Source: Termitomyces sp. T153
Taxonomy: Eukaryota > Basidiomycota > Agaricomycetes > Agaricales > Lyophyllaceae
Direction: 5' to 3'
Assembly: GCA_018296165.2 (NCBI GenBank)
Contig: JACKQL020000019.1
Coordinates: forward strand, 558,001 to 622,000
Length of the DNA stretch: 64,000 nt
Under the pieces are notes generated by a model. The model had not been told where the DNA came from, searched no databases, and saw only the letters and a program-made list of their open reading frames with translations. This document shows, piece after piece, positions 11,205-24,600 of this stretch. Each line of letters opens with the position of its first letter. The first letter of the stretch is position 1. A program made the translations under genes and the position numbers.

Positions 11205-14200
11205 CATGGCACCTCCCAAGATACCAATGCATGCTAAACAAGCTACTACCTCAGGCTTGGGTAAGACCTTCAGTCCTACCAAATGATGCAACAAGGCAAA
11301 GACACAAACCCTTGTACAACCTTTGAATTGACAGGGGGAACTTGCATGGCTCAAGGCCAAATTGGATAACCTTAAATGACATGTTCACAACACTTCAGAG
11401 CTTTTGAACTCAAACCCAATTACACCCATTGAGACAATGGATGTTGATGAACCTGATCCATTGCCATTTCACGACATGCTGACTGCAGAGTTTGTTGATT
11501 CTCAGCAAGATCATGAGCATGTCCTGCAATGCATAGTACCTGACAAGGTTACCAATGACTTATTTTCAAACTGGGCTGATGCTCTGTTGTAACTAGTAAC
11601 TCCTCTCCCGGAGTATACATCAAAGTCAACCAGTGCAATTCTGGACCAGGTTATGTGCTTGCAAGCAAAGTGCAGAGGGGACTGTACCTCAAAGAGCAGT
11701 GAGATCTTATGTCTGTTTCAAAACTGTATATTTTGCTCACTATGGAGTGGTGTAATTGTGAAGACTTGCTGCAAGTTCTCATTAGAAACAGACTTTTCCC
11801 AACAGCTCCCCTACATCCTTGGATGGCAGTCTTAATACTTCTTCTTGACTTCTATTGGGCTCTTTTCAAAAGATTGTGTGATGCAGTCAACGCTTTAGCA
11901 AGTGCTCTTAATACTTTCTATATGTGCCAGGGATTTGTCCTTTTAAACAAGAAGGTGAGTTCACGTTCACATTCCATGAAGACAAGTCAATAATATTTGA
12001 CCCTATGGTAGGATGCACCAATTCAAGATGCCTTCCATCAAGGCCTAGATTATGCCATGCAATGGTACAACAACCTTCAAATTTGCCTGAAACATCATGT
12101 CAATGCTGCCATCCTCAAAGCCAACAGCCAAATACAAGAGTACACCAATCCTAATTTAAACTCTGAGGCATCCATTAAGGATGAGGATGCTATCATCCCA
12201 GACCATTCTATTTCCATTCCATCTTCCTCAATAAATGAACCCTCCCCATCCAGAGTTGTGATGCTGCCTGGGGAATGTGGACACCTCTTGCAGCAGAGAT
12301 GCCCAGCCTGTTTTGGAGGTAATTTCTTTGGATGTTCTTTAGAGGAAGAGTGTGTATTTTCCACCTCTTTTGAGCACATGTAGTCATCCCTGATATTTTT
12401 GTAGTGGTGGTGACATTCAGGTTTGCGTTGATGGAAACTTTAACCATTGGCACTTCTGGTCTGCAGGTGACTGTCCAAATTTCTACAACCCTGTATATAT
12501 ATTGTCAAAGGACTATGTCAATGATGTCAGAGCTCACATTGAAACCCTCTAGAAGACTCCCAAGCCACACCAACACAAGCCTGTTGTACCTGACAAGGCT
12601 GTTAATGAGTGTGAATCTTCACATACAGCAGGAAGTGGATCAAATGTCAAGACCAACATGGAGAAATTCGACAATGGTGGGTTGATGGCCCTGGTGTGCC
12701 ACCACAACATCCCTCTCTTTCTAGCAAATATTGACACTCCTGGGGAGCAACAAAAGTATGCAATAGCTCTGATTGAGCATCTATTTTCCCTTCTCCCACA
12801 AGCTGCCACAGTCATGGTACTTTATGATGTAGCATGCATATTGGACCATAGCCTTCATGTTGTGAGTGATATACTGCTTGTAGTTCTTGTACTCGATAAA
12901 TGGCCAGTATGATTTTCTCCCTTGCAAGGTTGTAGACTGTTTAGGCTTGGCAGCAAGTGCAATGCACACATTTGTCCATTAGTGGGCTTGTCAAATCATT
13001 TATAATCCTTGAATACATACTGGTGTCAGTTTGACTGATGGTGAAGGTGTCGAGTGCCTTTGGTCTCAAATGTGAAAGTTGGTAGCAGTCACAAGGGCAT
13101 GTGGGGTGTGTGTTTTCTTTCTTTTTGGCCTATACAAATTCAATCTTGTTATAGAGATCATGCTGTCTTTACATTGTTGATTGACATGTTGCCTCAATTG
13201 GTCAAGATCTATGTGATGACCTTAGGGCCTGAATGCGCCCCACCTCATCAAAGGCATCAATCTCCTGAGTCAAAAGGCCCATCAAAGCCTATCCTCCTAT
13301 GGCATTGAGGAAGGTTCTTTGCATCATGAATGGGCTATGCAGCAAACATCTGAGCTTTCAATTCAGGCTCATAAGTCTTCTAACCTTAATCAATCACTTG
13401 AATAAATTTATTCTGCATAAGTTAGAAGCCCCTGTCCAACTCAAGAAAGAACTTGACACCATCCTCGCCCTTCAAGGTGACCTCAATACATGTGCAAAGA
13501 CCCTTCATTCCACATGGCTTTCCCTAGCTAAGACATCCCCTTCTGTACAATCACTTTGAGTCCTCACCAGCCTCCAAGCACATCACAAGCAGCTGAAAAA
13601 TGACATTGAACAACTTTATGCATCACTTAGCAGCAGGAATCCTATCCTGAGCTATATGATGTTGATTTTGAATTTGTTAGGAACCTTTTGATAGCTCATG
13701 ACATCAAGATTAATGTTTGGAAGTGTGCCATCAGTAGTTTCTTTGAATGGGACAGGCTTGATTAGGCTGCAGGTGGTCATAGCCAACCTCTTAGTCCACA
13801 TATAGTCATTGTGCATGCCTCCATGAGTCTGACCAATGCACAGAGACCAAGCTTCATCAAGCCACACATGTGGCAATTAAGAAGCATGCACCTGCACTAA
13901 TGGCAGGAATTCAGAAATACAACAACCTATGTGCAACTCTTGCATCCCTGTATAAACCAAAGTGGGCCATACCATTGCCTGAACCTCTTCCAATGGAACT
14001 CAAACTACTATGAGATGTCCCTCACCTGATGCAAGATGTGTATGGATTAGCCATCCAATGGAAGAAGTTCCACATTGGTTGACAGACACCAGTGTTTGTG
14101 AGGGGATTCATGCAATGTTGAAGGTTGATTGATGTCAGGAAGAGAGTCATCGCCTCCAAGTAGAATCAGCAAACATTGTCCACTGGTTTGGTCACAAGCT

Positions 14201-14760
14201 TTCTGCTATTGAACTTGCCTTAAGTGAACTGTGCAGTAAGTCATTTGTCTTTGCTATCTTCCATACCTTACACTATCTCTATAGATGCATGCCTTCATAT
14301 TCCTCTCCAACAGCACCATGCCCATGTCCTCAGCTTTAGAGCTCAATGGACAAGCCCAATTGCTTCTCAAGATGTTTTTGACAATCAAATTCATGCTGCA
14401 GGTGAACTTGTGTGGTCCATGCAAGCATCACACATCCTCACTCCAGTGCATGAACCTCATGAGTCCCTGGAACAGCAGGCTGAATACATTGACAACAATG
14501 ACAATGATGATGTACTGAAGCTAGAGTCATCTGATGCTTTTGAGCTCTTTGGTGATGGTGGACCAACTAATCCCAAAGATATTCTACTTTTAGACTACAT
14601 ATTCCAAGAACTCAGTCAGGACACAGTTGAAGATGCAGAAAGCATTGTTCCATTTGTTGTTGCCCCTGGTGTCAATGTGACATTGGTGTGGGAACTTCCA
14701 GTGAGTATTGATATTTTTGTAGGTCAGTATCAGCTCATGGCATCACTCTTGTAGGTTTCT
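11205..14760 (+). pseudogene. KDZ (CxC1-like) transposase relic
   Basis: Decayed gene for a Kyakuja-Dileera-Zisupton transposase, the large transposases abundant in Agaricomycetes. Recognisable blocks in order: an N-terminal GLGKTFSPTK region at the start; CPACFGG at about 12,300; GGDIQVCVDGNFNH and SAGDCPNFYNPVY at 12,405-12,500, carrying the first acidic catalytic region; GLMALVCHHN, then LIEHLFSLLPQAATVMVLYD with the conserved (V/L)LYD(V/I)(A/G)C motif at 12,680-12,840; LTDGEGVE at about 13,030; and a C-terminal stretch (13,880-14,220) with HAPALMAGIQKYNNLC and FVRGIHAMLKVD. Many stops and frameshifts break it, most explainable by C-to-T or G-to-A change. A downstream tail to about 14,750 stays open (SQDVFDNQIHAAGELVW). 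No terminal repeats were identified. Confidence 0.75.
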
Positions 14761-14889
14761 ATGCTTCACTATGATAACCTTCTTCAAGAGTTGCAATTCC
14801 ACACCTTCAGGGACTTTGAAACCCTGACTTTGCTATGGTCCTTTCTATATCTTTGCAGTTGCTTTGTCTTTAGTCCCTGAGAGCTTAGT

Positions 14890-15620
14890 ATGTTGAGTTT
14901 GGCAAATGCTTGCCTCAATGATGTATGCATCAATAGTATTGGTGCTTTGTTGAAGTACTAATTTTTAGAAACCACAAAAATTGTATTGTCTTCCAGCCAA
15001 TGATGTACTCTTTTCTCAACATTCAATCTTTCAATGATTCATTACAAAACAAGCCATGAAGAGGTATGGCGATGGACCTGACACATGGAATACTGGAATC
15101 ATGATGTTTGGATTCTTCCCATTCATCAGTCCCAAAGCAAGCATTGGGTAATGAGCACAATCTTACCTCTCACTAGTGAAATACACCTTTTTGACAGCTT
15201 TGGTGAGCAACAACCATGGACAGTTGAAGTTCAGGTGCACACATTTTAATTTTCTCCATCATGTACATGCTTTAATTTTGAGCAAAGGAAATAATGTCCT
15301 TTATTGCATGGCTCGTCCTTCTCACCAATCAGAATGGACATCCCCTGCATGTCATCACTTCTGGTTGGATTGCTTGACCCACCGTTATCCATCCTCTGCA
15401 GACTAATGGGGTTGACTGTAGAGTATGGGTGATTGCAAACATCATGGCAGTTCTTTCAGGCTTCACAGTCACAGCAGTTGCAGAGTCAGATATGATTTCT
15501 CTTCAAAATCTACTTTTGAGGAATCTTGCTGCTCTTCCTATACACCACTGCACTCTTACTTACTAACAATGTTCTGTTCTGATTGTGATTTGGACAATGT
15601 AGCAACCTCTTTCTAGGAGT
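14890..15620 (+). pseudogene. Ulp1-like (C48) cysteine protease relic
   Basis: Remnant of a SUMO-protease-type peptidase, a frequent companion gene of KDZ elements in mushroom-forming fungi. The catalytic layout is still legible in scattered frames. CINSIGALL appears near 14,930. VWILPIHQSQSKHWVMSTI at 15,100-15,160 supplies the catalytic His. IHLFDSFGEQQPW (15,183-15,225) supplies the Asp. LQTNGVDCRVWVIA (15,398-15,440) supplies the Gln and Cys. Frameshifts separate these blocks, so it is a pseudogene. It follows the KDZ transposase relic on the same strand after about 130 bp and is probably part of the same dead element. Confidence 0.68.
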
Positions 15621-15825
15621 TATGCTGATGCTGTAGCTGTATGTTCTCTTGGTCATGTCATGTATGGGTAGAAGTGGCATGTAAAGTTTAGAATCAACTC
15701 AAATTGTTCTAATTGTTTTCTCATACTTATTCTGTAGTAGTGTTCATTATATACAACTTTGTCCTTCTCATCCTTTCAGTCATGTCCAAACATTCTACAT
15801 GGGAATCAATGGCTGTAATTGCAAC

Positions 15826-16104
15826 TTAGGCTAGAAGATCCTGATACAAAAACTCTCTCTCTTCATGCATTGCTGCTAGGTCCTCTCCTTCAAATGTAGT
15901 GTGTAATCCTAAGTCTTCCAAAGACCTCAGAACTGTTGAAATCTTCTTTAACACCTCCTCCAATTCTTTCCACTTGTCTCCAGCCCCAGCTGATTGTTGA
16001 ATTTCATGCTGATAAGTATGCATCCATTTCTCATACCTTTCCAGATGATCAACAGCACTGAAGATAGTATCTGCACTGTGGCTTGACATGTAATCATCAT
16101 ACAA
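15826..16104 (-). other. Charged, coiled-coil-like ORF fragment (unidentified)
   Basis: A 92-residue minus-strand open frame rich in Glu, Lys, Leu and His (for example DKWKELEEVLKKISTVLRSL) has a helical, coiled-coil-like pattern. It resembles spacer regions of large transposon ORFs, but I cannot name a family. Orientation is opposite to the KDZ/Ulp1 relic, so it may be a separate insertion. Confidence 0.3.
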
Positions 16105-18386
16105 AGATTTGAGGTAGTCAAATGGTGATTTTTCTGAAATCTTTGCTCAGTCTCTTTGTAATGCAGTTGATCCTGATGGTCTAATACTTTACATGCCTCG
16201 GATTGTTCCTATATTAGAGCATGAATTAGATATTCATTGAGAATTGTATGCATACTGACTGAATAGGGATTTCAGGTTCTTCATCTTGATTCAGTGATTG
16301 TGATAAAGAGTTGACTCAAGATGAAGAGTTGACTTGGGGTCATGCTACTTTCCTGGGCTTAATTTCCATTCTAATGAACATAAGTACAAGTTACAGTATC
16401 ACAATAATGCACATGCTGTTTTTCCTTGAGCTTTTGGTAATGTCCCTGGTGGCAAGCGCTAATAGTGGCCTTGTTCCTGGCTCAATGTCTTATGAATAAA
16501 ATCCCTGATATATAGACTGATACACTGCTTACTTATGGTAGCTTCTACAGCTCTTGGAATTTGCAGCAAGTCTTCTCTCTTCATCAGTGTGGTAGAAGCA
16601 GTAGTGGCCCATGATTTTAGAAGAGAATGGGAAGCTGGTGGTTCAGCCTTAAGTACAAATAAGAAGCATTTGCCTGAATCTGTCTTACCTTTTTGTTTTT
16701 GTCTTACCTTTTTCTTTCTGGGGCTGCAATCACTGTTCAACTACATCAAAGCATTCTATATCATTATAATAGCATGTCAATTTATTCAGGGGCTCTTGGA
16801 TGCACTGTGCAACTTACAATCCAACATTGAAATGTTGGCTGGGTTCTGGACAAGTTGTGGGCTGACCTGTTGTGGCTGTGCCATGTGAGCACCTATCAGT
16901 GTTCTAAGTATCACTTATTTCTATAAACCTCTCAACCCTGCCCTAAAAAAATGATTATTCAGGGTAAGTCACACTATACTAATCCATTTCCATCAGCTGA
17001 TTATTTGTTAGGCAGCAAATATGAAAATAACCAATCTGCCAGTCCAGAAAAACTTGAAAACTACTTTGAGCAAATGTGAACAAGAAGAAAAAAAATTCTG
17101 GATTATATTCCACCTTACTACAGGGCTGCTTTGAAAGAAAAGAAAACATCTGCATTCTTTGATGCATTGAGTGTTCTATGGCAAGATTGGTTCCCTCCAG
17201 ATGGTGGCAAGACCAAAACCATGACACATACACAGTTGATGCAATTTCTGCATCAGAAAGTCAATTTTCTCATGTCTATTCATTGGAGTCCTATCTTAAT
17301 ACTGCTTCCAGATAGTTTGGAATGGTGTTCAGCATGGAATAACCTCCACAATCATCAAAAATTGGTGAGCATTCATGTCTCTTGAGTCAGACAGGCACAT
17401 CTGGGTTTGTATCCAAAGTTTCAACATTTAACATTCCTGTCTTTATATATTTGAAATTCGTTATAGAGAACTGATTATTTCTCACTTGCTTGGCTGGGTC
17501 ATCACCTTGATACCCATCAGTACTTGGTTGTCATATCTCCAGATGAGCAAGCTCTTATTGAGAAATTCCCTACAAGTCTCCCTTGTGTTCTCTATCACCA
17601 TGTACTTGATGAGCTTGAGGATGCTCCTTACTCATGCTAGTGGCTCCAATAGTTGAAACTCATCTATGTAGCTTTGTTACCTATTTGAATAATGTAATTG
17701 TATTAAACATTTTATTCTGGTCAACATGTTGGAATGAAAAAAATGCAGTTCTATTGTCTAGATATCATTCCATGGTCTAGATGCAGAGTGGTGGTTTGAG
17801 AACTTGAAAATTACAGAATTTGATTGTCTGAGTTAGAATGTGTGGCTGCTGGTGCAAGTTTATGGCTAATTGTTTTCTCTGCCTGCTGTGTACCTTGGCA
17901 ACAGATTACAGCCCAGACCACTTTGGATGTATTAAGTAATAGTAATACTGCATACTTCAGAGCCTCCATGAGTTTTCTGAATTAGTCAAGTTCAGCACTC
18001 TTCTTGGCTTTGTGCCATGCAATTTCTCTGTCATTGATAAATATCCCCATGCCTTTGTATCACTGGTATCATTTCTATCTCACTTGTATAGAATGGGAGG
18101 TTGTGCTGACTCTTTTGACCAGATGGGCAGAATGCTTCAAGACTTCACCTACATCCTGACTTTTTTGTATTAGTTACACTTATATTCTTTTGATAACTAC
18201 ACCTATACTACAACACACATCACACTTTGCTTATTGCTTCCTTATTCATGCACTTCTACTTTAACACCTGTGTGATTCCATAGCAGATTTTCCACCAGGC
18301 AATGCCATCAAATTACTCTTGTTGATATACTAGACTGGCATGCCAGAAATGCTTGTCCATCTTTACCACACCTTTCCTTCCTGCTT
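16105..18386. other. Decayed repeat sequence, no gene assigned
   Basis: CpG-poor sequence with short open frames only. A plus-strand fragment at 17,131-17,385 (FFDALSVLWQDWFPPDGG) and another near 17,520-17,640 look protein-derived but match no family I recognise. They are probably pieces of a dead element. Confidence 0.35.
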
Positions 18387-20580
18387 TTGTGCTTGAAGAA
18401 ACAAAATTACTTAGCATTGACATTGACTCACTGTCTTTTGGAGAACTTTATGGAGTCTGAGCTTACTGAACCTGCTGAAGCCATTCCACTACCTGGCCCT
18501 ACTCTGTCCACCACTACTCCATGTGCTATGCTCCCTAGTGATGGTGCACCGGATGCTTTCATCCAGGAACCTGATGAAACTCTTGCTGATTCTAATGCTT
18601 GTGGTGAGCAATCTCCCAAATAACAACCTTCTGAAGATCATTCATCCAGTACAGCTCTTGAACAATGTCAAGAAAGTTTTGCGCAAATTGAAGAAATCTT
18701 TATTGACATTGCTGAGGCAGTGCAGTGCCCAGTGTCACAAGTGAAACATTGGTTCTTTTTGGGTCTAAAGGAATCAAGGAACACTGATGAGTGGAACCTT
18801 TACCAAGCATATTTCCCTCAGCACTGTGAGGAGGAATTGGAATGCTGTGGACTTGGGGACAGTACAGGTATGCAGCTTTAATCCTTTTGATCTTTACTGA
18901 AAATTTTACAGACCAGGATTGTTGGCCAGCTTCTAAGAGAAGTATGGCACCAATACCAAGGCATGTTTGCAAGCAGTGTTGGACACAAAGCATGTCAAAA
19001 ATGAAAAGGAAATCCTTCAACAATGAGCTCATACTTTTCACAAGCACTGTATCAAATTGGAAAAGCTTGTGAGTTCATTTGTTCTTCTGTTGCTCTGGCA
19101 GTTATTCATTCCTTCTTAGAATAAAGAAGGTATTGAGAACTAGTTTCAGACTTTTGCTGTTGTCGTTGGTGATTGCCTTCTAGAGGATCACAGCTTAGGT
19201 TCAGTCATTGCAAGCCCAGGTTTGACCAATGTATGTAGTGATGTCATTTAATTGTCACTAAAGCTGACTTGAGTTATTTAGTTCTTAGCTAACTACATAA
19301 AGATTGATGAGAACATTCTTCTGGGCTTGATGAAGTGTGAAGCTTAGTAGGTCGTTGATTGTTGATCTGTCATTATAAACTGACCAAATCTCAATAGCAA
19401 TGTAGTTGCTGAGAAGGTTACAGAAAGAGTAGATGCTGAGCAGCTTATAAGGGAGCTCAAACAAGCATTTTATTCCCTGGAAGCTGGACTGAAATGTCCA
19501 TCAAGCCCCTCTGCTGAGGCACAAGATGATGATGAAGATCTCATTATAGAAGAGGAATTGAACATCCTTTTGAGTTGCAAAAAATATTTGATCAAGTTGC
19601 TAAGTAAGTTGTTATCTACCATTTTCCAAGCTGATACTTATCATTCTATAGATGTAGGGGGTGCCACAGAGGCTGATGATCAGCAGTGGTCTATGCACCA
19701 ATTGCCTTGGTCTACACTGCCCAATTACCTTGTCAGCATATCTCATATCATCCAGGGATGGCCTCTTAGCTGCCCGATGCCCTATGAAACAAGTAAGCCA
19801 AGGAAGGGGAAGCAGGGAATCAAAGACCTTGGCAGCAAAAATGGATGGCTCCTCTTGACTGCACTTTAGGATGGCACACTCAAAATTATTCAGGCTGATC
19901 TCAACAAAATCAAGAATGATCAGGTCACCATCATCTCCACTGCTGGGCCAACTATTTATGATTGTTCTACTGTTGCTCTCTGAGGCATCTTTACAAGCAG
20001 TAAAACATGGATTGGCAAGGCTGCTCCTCCAAGTGCCATGGCTACTCATGTTTGGTGGAAGAAAAAAAGTGCAGTTATAAAGATTAAGTCAGATGATGAA
20101 GAGACAAATCTACTGGTTGCAAAGGACAAGTCTAATCTGACCTCCAGCTCAAAAAGGCAGCAAACTCCTGCCAAACCTGTCTACACCATCAGTAATGACT
20201 CTGATTCTGATCCTATACAGCAAACTCCCACCAAAACTGTCTACACCATTGGTAGTGACTCAGATTTCAATCCCACTTCCAGCTTGAAAAGGCATGTTGG
20301 CACTGACTCTGATTCTAACAAACCTACTATAGCAAAGAGCCAACCCTCTCCACCTCCTGTACAGCCATGCCCTATCAAGAAGCATCTAGTAATGGTCATC
20401 AAGGGGACATTGTCTGACTCCAATAAGTAGCCCTGACTTGGTCTCTTGTATGCAGCATCTAATGCCAGTCCTTCAAACACCAATGCTGGACCTCAAATGT
20501 ATAACAGTGGCAACTTGCATGCAGTGTCCAATGCTAGTTCTTCCTCACAACCAGACCTTCTCTTTGATTTATAATGGCAG
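18387..20580 (+). pseudogene. Unidentified transposon-like ORF, copy 1 of 2
   Basis: A chain of frameshifted open segments on the plus strand. Blocks: an acidic Pro/Thr-rich start (18,450-18,620); a segment with AQCPVSQVKHWF then WNLYQAYFPQHCEEELE (18,712-18,840); a segment with LPNYLVSISHIIQGWPLSCP and KGKQGIKDLGSKNGWLLLTAL (19,700-19,868); and a Ser/Asp-rich tail with a 60-bp tandem duplication. The same blocks in the same order recur in the copy starting at about 21.7 kb (NLYQAYF; GIKDLGTKHGQILLMAL), so the two are diverged duplicates of one gene. Similar proteins are common near mobile elements in mushroom genomes, in my recollection, but the function is unknown. Confidence 0.5.
20158..20277 (+). 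repeat. 60-bp tandem duplication, coding, two units
   Basis: Units at 20,158-20,217 and 20,218-20,277 encode 20 residues each, beginning QQTP(A/T)K(P/T)VYTI and ending in an alternating Ser/Asp stretch. They lie in the acidic tail of the transposon-like ORF, and the unit length keeps frame. Confidence 0.85.
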
Positions 20581-21699
20581 CAATTAGTACTGGGGTTCAT
20601 TAGGATGATACAACTAGGAGATGGTAATGATCACCCAAATATGCTGAGTTGAAGCTGACTTGCTTGTCGTACAGTCTATTCACCCACTGCCACCAGTATT
20701 GGACATTATTTCCTGCTGCTTGTTAGTCAATGTATTATTGCTGGCCATTGCATATCTTGAACCTTATTACTTGCTCATTGTTTAATGTATTGCATCACCC
20801 ACTCTGTTGATATTTTGATTTGTTCATATAATTAATGCCATGTTTTCTTGTCACAATGAATCAGACACTTCCATAAAATCCTCCCTTGTGCAGTATGCAA
20901 TTATGGACTTGTAATGTGCCTATCACATGGTAATGTGGTCAAATATCATACCTGTCACCATTTGAGGTTGACTATATTTTTCAACTCACAATGACAATTC
21001 TCTGAAGTACTCTTTTAATTCTATTGTAAAACAATAGTATGTGCTCTATAGTATGATCTTCACATCTGATTAACATTCAATGAGAGACCTCTGAAGCAGT
21101 GGCTTGAGCAAAGCCCTCATTGACATGTTCCTGGGCTGCAGAAGTCTGGACATATTTGAGCAGCCAACTTCTCTGTCACTTATGTTTGGAAGTCAGATGT
21201 GTGTGCCTGTACTACAATTCTGCTTGTTTGTAGTGAGTACTCTTTCCTGACAGTACTCTATATTGCTTTTTTCTAATTGTGTAATATTTAATATCCACCC
21301 ATGTAACAGAACTTGTATAAATACATTCAGCACTTCTCTACTTTGCAAAGCTATATTCAGACCCATCATTGTGAAGCAAGTGACCTGCCAAACCAGTACA
21401 TATTCATGCATGCTTCTCCTGCAGGAACTCTTGTGATTCCTTTCAAGATGTGATTTGTTGCAGCAACTGTTGACAATTCTCTTAGTGCAGCAACTATTGA
21501 CAATTTTCTTGGTGCAGCAACCGTCAACAATTCTCTTGGTTTCAGTACTCCAATGTACTTGCATCCAAACTTCCCAGTTTTCATATCTCTGGCAAGTCAA
21601 TTTTAATTCTCTCAATGTGTGTTGCCTCTGTCCTTCATTGATATGTGCTGATTGTTTTTAGATGCAATCCTCTCCAACTCAGCTGGATCTCAGCTCTGA
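20581..21699. other. Spacer between the two duplicated transposon-like ORFs
   Basis: CpG-poor sequence with no assignable coding content. It contains a short tandem repeat at 21,461-21,541. Confidence 0.4.
21461..21541. repeat. 27-bp tandem repeat, three units
   Basis: Three consecutive units of the type TGCAGCAACTGTTGACAATT plus CTCTTAG differ from each other by a few transitions. The third unit still carries a CpG where the others have TG or CA. Confidence 0.8.
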
Positions 21700-24600
21700 A
21701 ATCTCAGCCAACTTCACCATGACAGTTGATGATGACCATGTAGGCAGTGGTGATGATAGTAGTGGTCTCTCAATGAATAGTTTTGAAATTGTGCATTTTA
21801 TGCAATTTTAGTATCAAATACCTACTTGCTAACAATTCAATAGCTTGATAATTCTTTCTTGGATGCAGCTGTATCTTATGATGAGCAAATTGGTGGTGGC
21901 TGTGGCTGTGCAAAGCCCACCAATGCTCCTAGTGACTCAAATACCCCTATGCCAATACATTACAATTTTTGCTGGAACATCCTTCTTACTTCAAATGCCC
22001 AGTCATGCCACCATACCTGCAATGCAGCTGCACAAAGCTCTAGAGAGTCTTCATCCATCTCTCCAGATCACCGCTTGCCACCTGACACCCAGGACCCTTT
22101 TTTCTTTGGTCTTGACAATGAAACAATTGCAAGTATGGCACATGACAATTCCTCACTCTTCTTGTCGACACCATTTTCTGATGCCAGTGTCTTTCAACTG
22201 GCTCAATCTCTTCTGGAGGCCTTCTTTGAAGCTGCCAGCTTCAAACCCATTATCCCTATTCACCCTGGCTTCAAGAGACTCTAGTGTACACTATAGCCAA
22301 TGTATCACACACTGTGAAAGAAGATGACACAGCCAATGCACCTCTGGACCACAAATTCTCTGACCTCAATAGCACTATGCATTTCTTGACTGGTCCACAG
22401 GTGGTCCCTCCTATTTCAGAGACCTCCAATGCCAGGTCTGACATTTCTCTTGAGGGCTCAGATAGCCCAGGCCATTATTCCAATGCTGAAAATAAAAGAC
22501 TCACTGATGCCTTTGATCAATGCAACAACATTCTTAGCACTACTGCCAAGGACATCAACTGCCCCCTTCACATCCTCAGATGCAAGTATTACATCTCTAG
22601 GAGCAATTGGCTAATTCAACAAAGCACACTGTGGAATATGTATCAAGCCTACTTCTGGCTTCACCATGAGGAGGAGATATGATGCACTAATGTTGGAGGA
22701 GACAATGACCATGATGGTTAGTAAGACATTTCTATTAATTTCATCATAGTGCTATAACCTATTTCATAGTGAATAAAATAGTCATTGAATGTTTTAAATA
22801 ATTCCTCAAGGAGTATTCTACCAATGCCAAAGAGATTCTGCACACTGCTATCGAACTTGATCAAATCTCTAACCAAAAAAAGACTATGCAACAGGGTACA
22901 TGCACCTTTGAAAGGCACCTGCAAAAAGTACAGAGACTGGTCAGTGCCTCCCACAATTTTGTCACATAGATCTGACTTTGGCATGTTGCACAGAACAAGG
23001 AAGGTATTCACAACTGCTTTCAGTCCATTACAATTGTGATTGATGAGTGTATGAATGAAGATGGAGGGCTAGTGTCTGTCATGGCCACCCCTGGTCTAGA
23101 AAATGTTTGGAAATCTTTTCTTTCTGACTTGTTTCATGCCCTCATGAGTATTTTTAGTTCTTTCAAAACCATCTCAAACTTGATGCCCATGTGATCACTG
23201 GTCTAGCCCAGTGCAAAGTCTAGTAAGTTTGCATTGTTAGATACATTGCCCTTAACTTTATTGTATTCTTATGAAGCAATGGTGTTGCACAAGAATTCAT
23301 GGACTTGTTTAATGTAAACCAAATTGTCAAGAACCTCAAGACCTCAAAAATACCCTGAATCAAGGCTGACATGCACTCAGAGGCTAAGAGCAATGAAACT
23401 GAATCAGAGTCGGATGACTCTAATTCTATTGATGGATGTAAGAAACAACTGCTAAAGCTTTTTGGTTAGTTTTCATCCAACTCATGTCATGTTGTGATCT
23501 TAAACTCATATATATTGTAGTGGCTGCTGGCAAGAGCATGGGAGTTCCATACACCTTCAAGAAGATGCTATGGGTGACTATCAGAAAGCACCTCATTGCC
23601 TGCTCCCATACTTTTGAAGATTGGCCAGCTGCCTGCCCTTTCCCACATGAAACTATTAAATCTGACAAGGGAAAGAAGACCAATGGGACTGATGGAAGTC
23701 AAGGCATTAAAGATCTTGGTACCAAGCATGGTCAAATTCTCTTGATGGCACTCAGAAACCATGAAGTTAAGCTAGTTCCCTGTGATGTTGAATTAGTCTT
23801 GAACAACATCATGCCACTCATTACCACTGCCACCCCAACCTCTGATGATCCCAACCTCCATGCATGATGTCTTTATGAGAATGGTCAAATGGCTCATGTT
23901 GATTTTCCTGCCACTAAGTCATTAGCTACCACTTGTATCAAGTGTAGAAAAAACACATCCAAAATCACTTCTGCAGACTCTGATTCTCTGCCAATGCTAC
24001 CACCTGCTCATGTCAAGAAAGAGCATGAGCAACCTGCTCCTCATGTGAGCACCCATTCTGATAGCAATGATGACTGTCCAATGACCAAGCTAAAGAAGTG
24101 ATGAAAGAGTCCAATGGAGTTGGAGGACTTTAGTAAGCAGTCTAATAGAAGCTATCACATGGATGATGATGATGATGAGTCTGAGACTGGGGTAAAGTAT
24201 TCTCCAGTGAAGACACAACAGTCACAGGCAAAGGGCAGAGGTCAGAAGAAATCTAATGCTGGCTCAAAGGTGAAGGCGACTGCCCCAATTGCCGCTACTA
24301 AAAGGAACAAGTCAACCACTGTTTCAACTGCAGGTGTGAAGCATAGTGCCTCCACTGCTGTGGAGGAATGTAGTAATGCCCCAGTACCCCCCAAAGCAAA
24401 GACCATGGCCTCCAGCAATGCCAGAAATAAGTCCACTACTTACACCATTGTTAAAAATGGAGTAGCCACTCCCTGCATTAATCATACTATTGATCATACC
24501 CTTGCTACTGTTCATACCTCCACTATCACTGACTGCCAATCTGTCACTGCTGACCACGCCTCTATTGCTGCCAATGCCAATGACATGAGTTATATTGCTG

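Noticed and set aside
11130..11360. Cys-rich minus-strand ORF
   Set aside because: It is antisense to the N-terminal part of the KDZ transposase relic; no metal-binding pattern holds.
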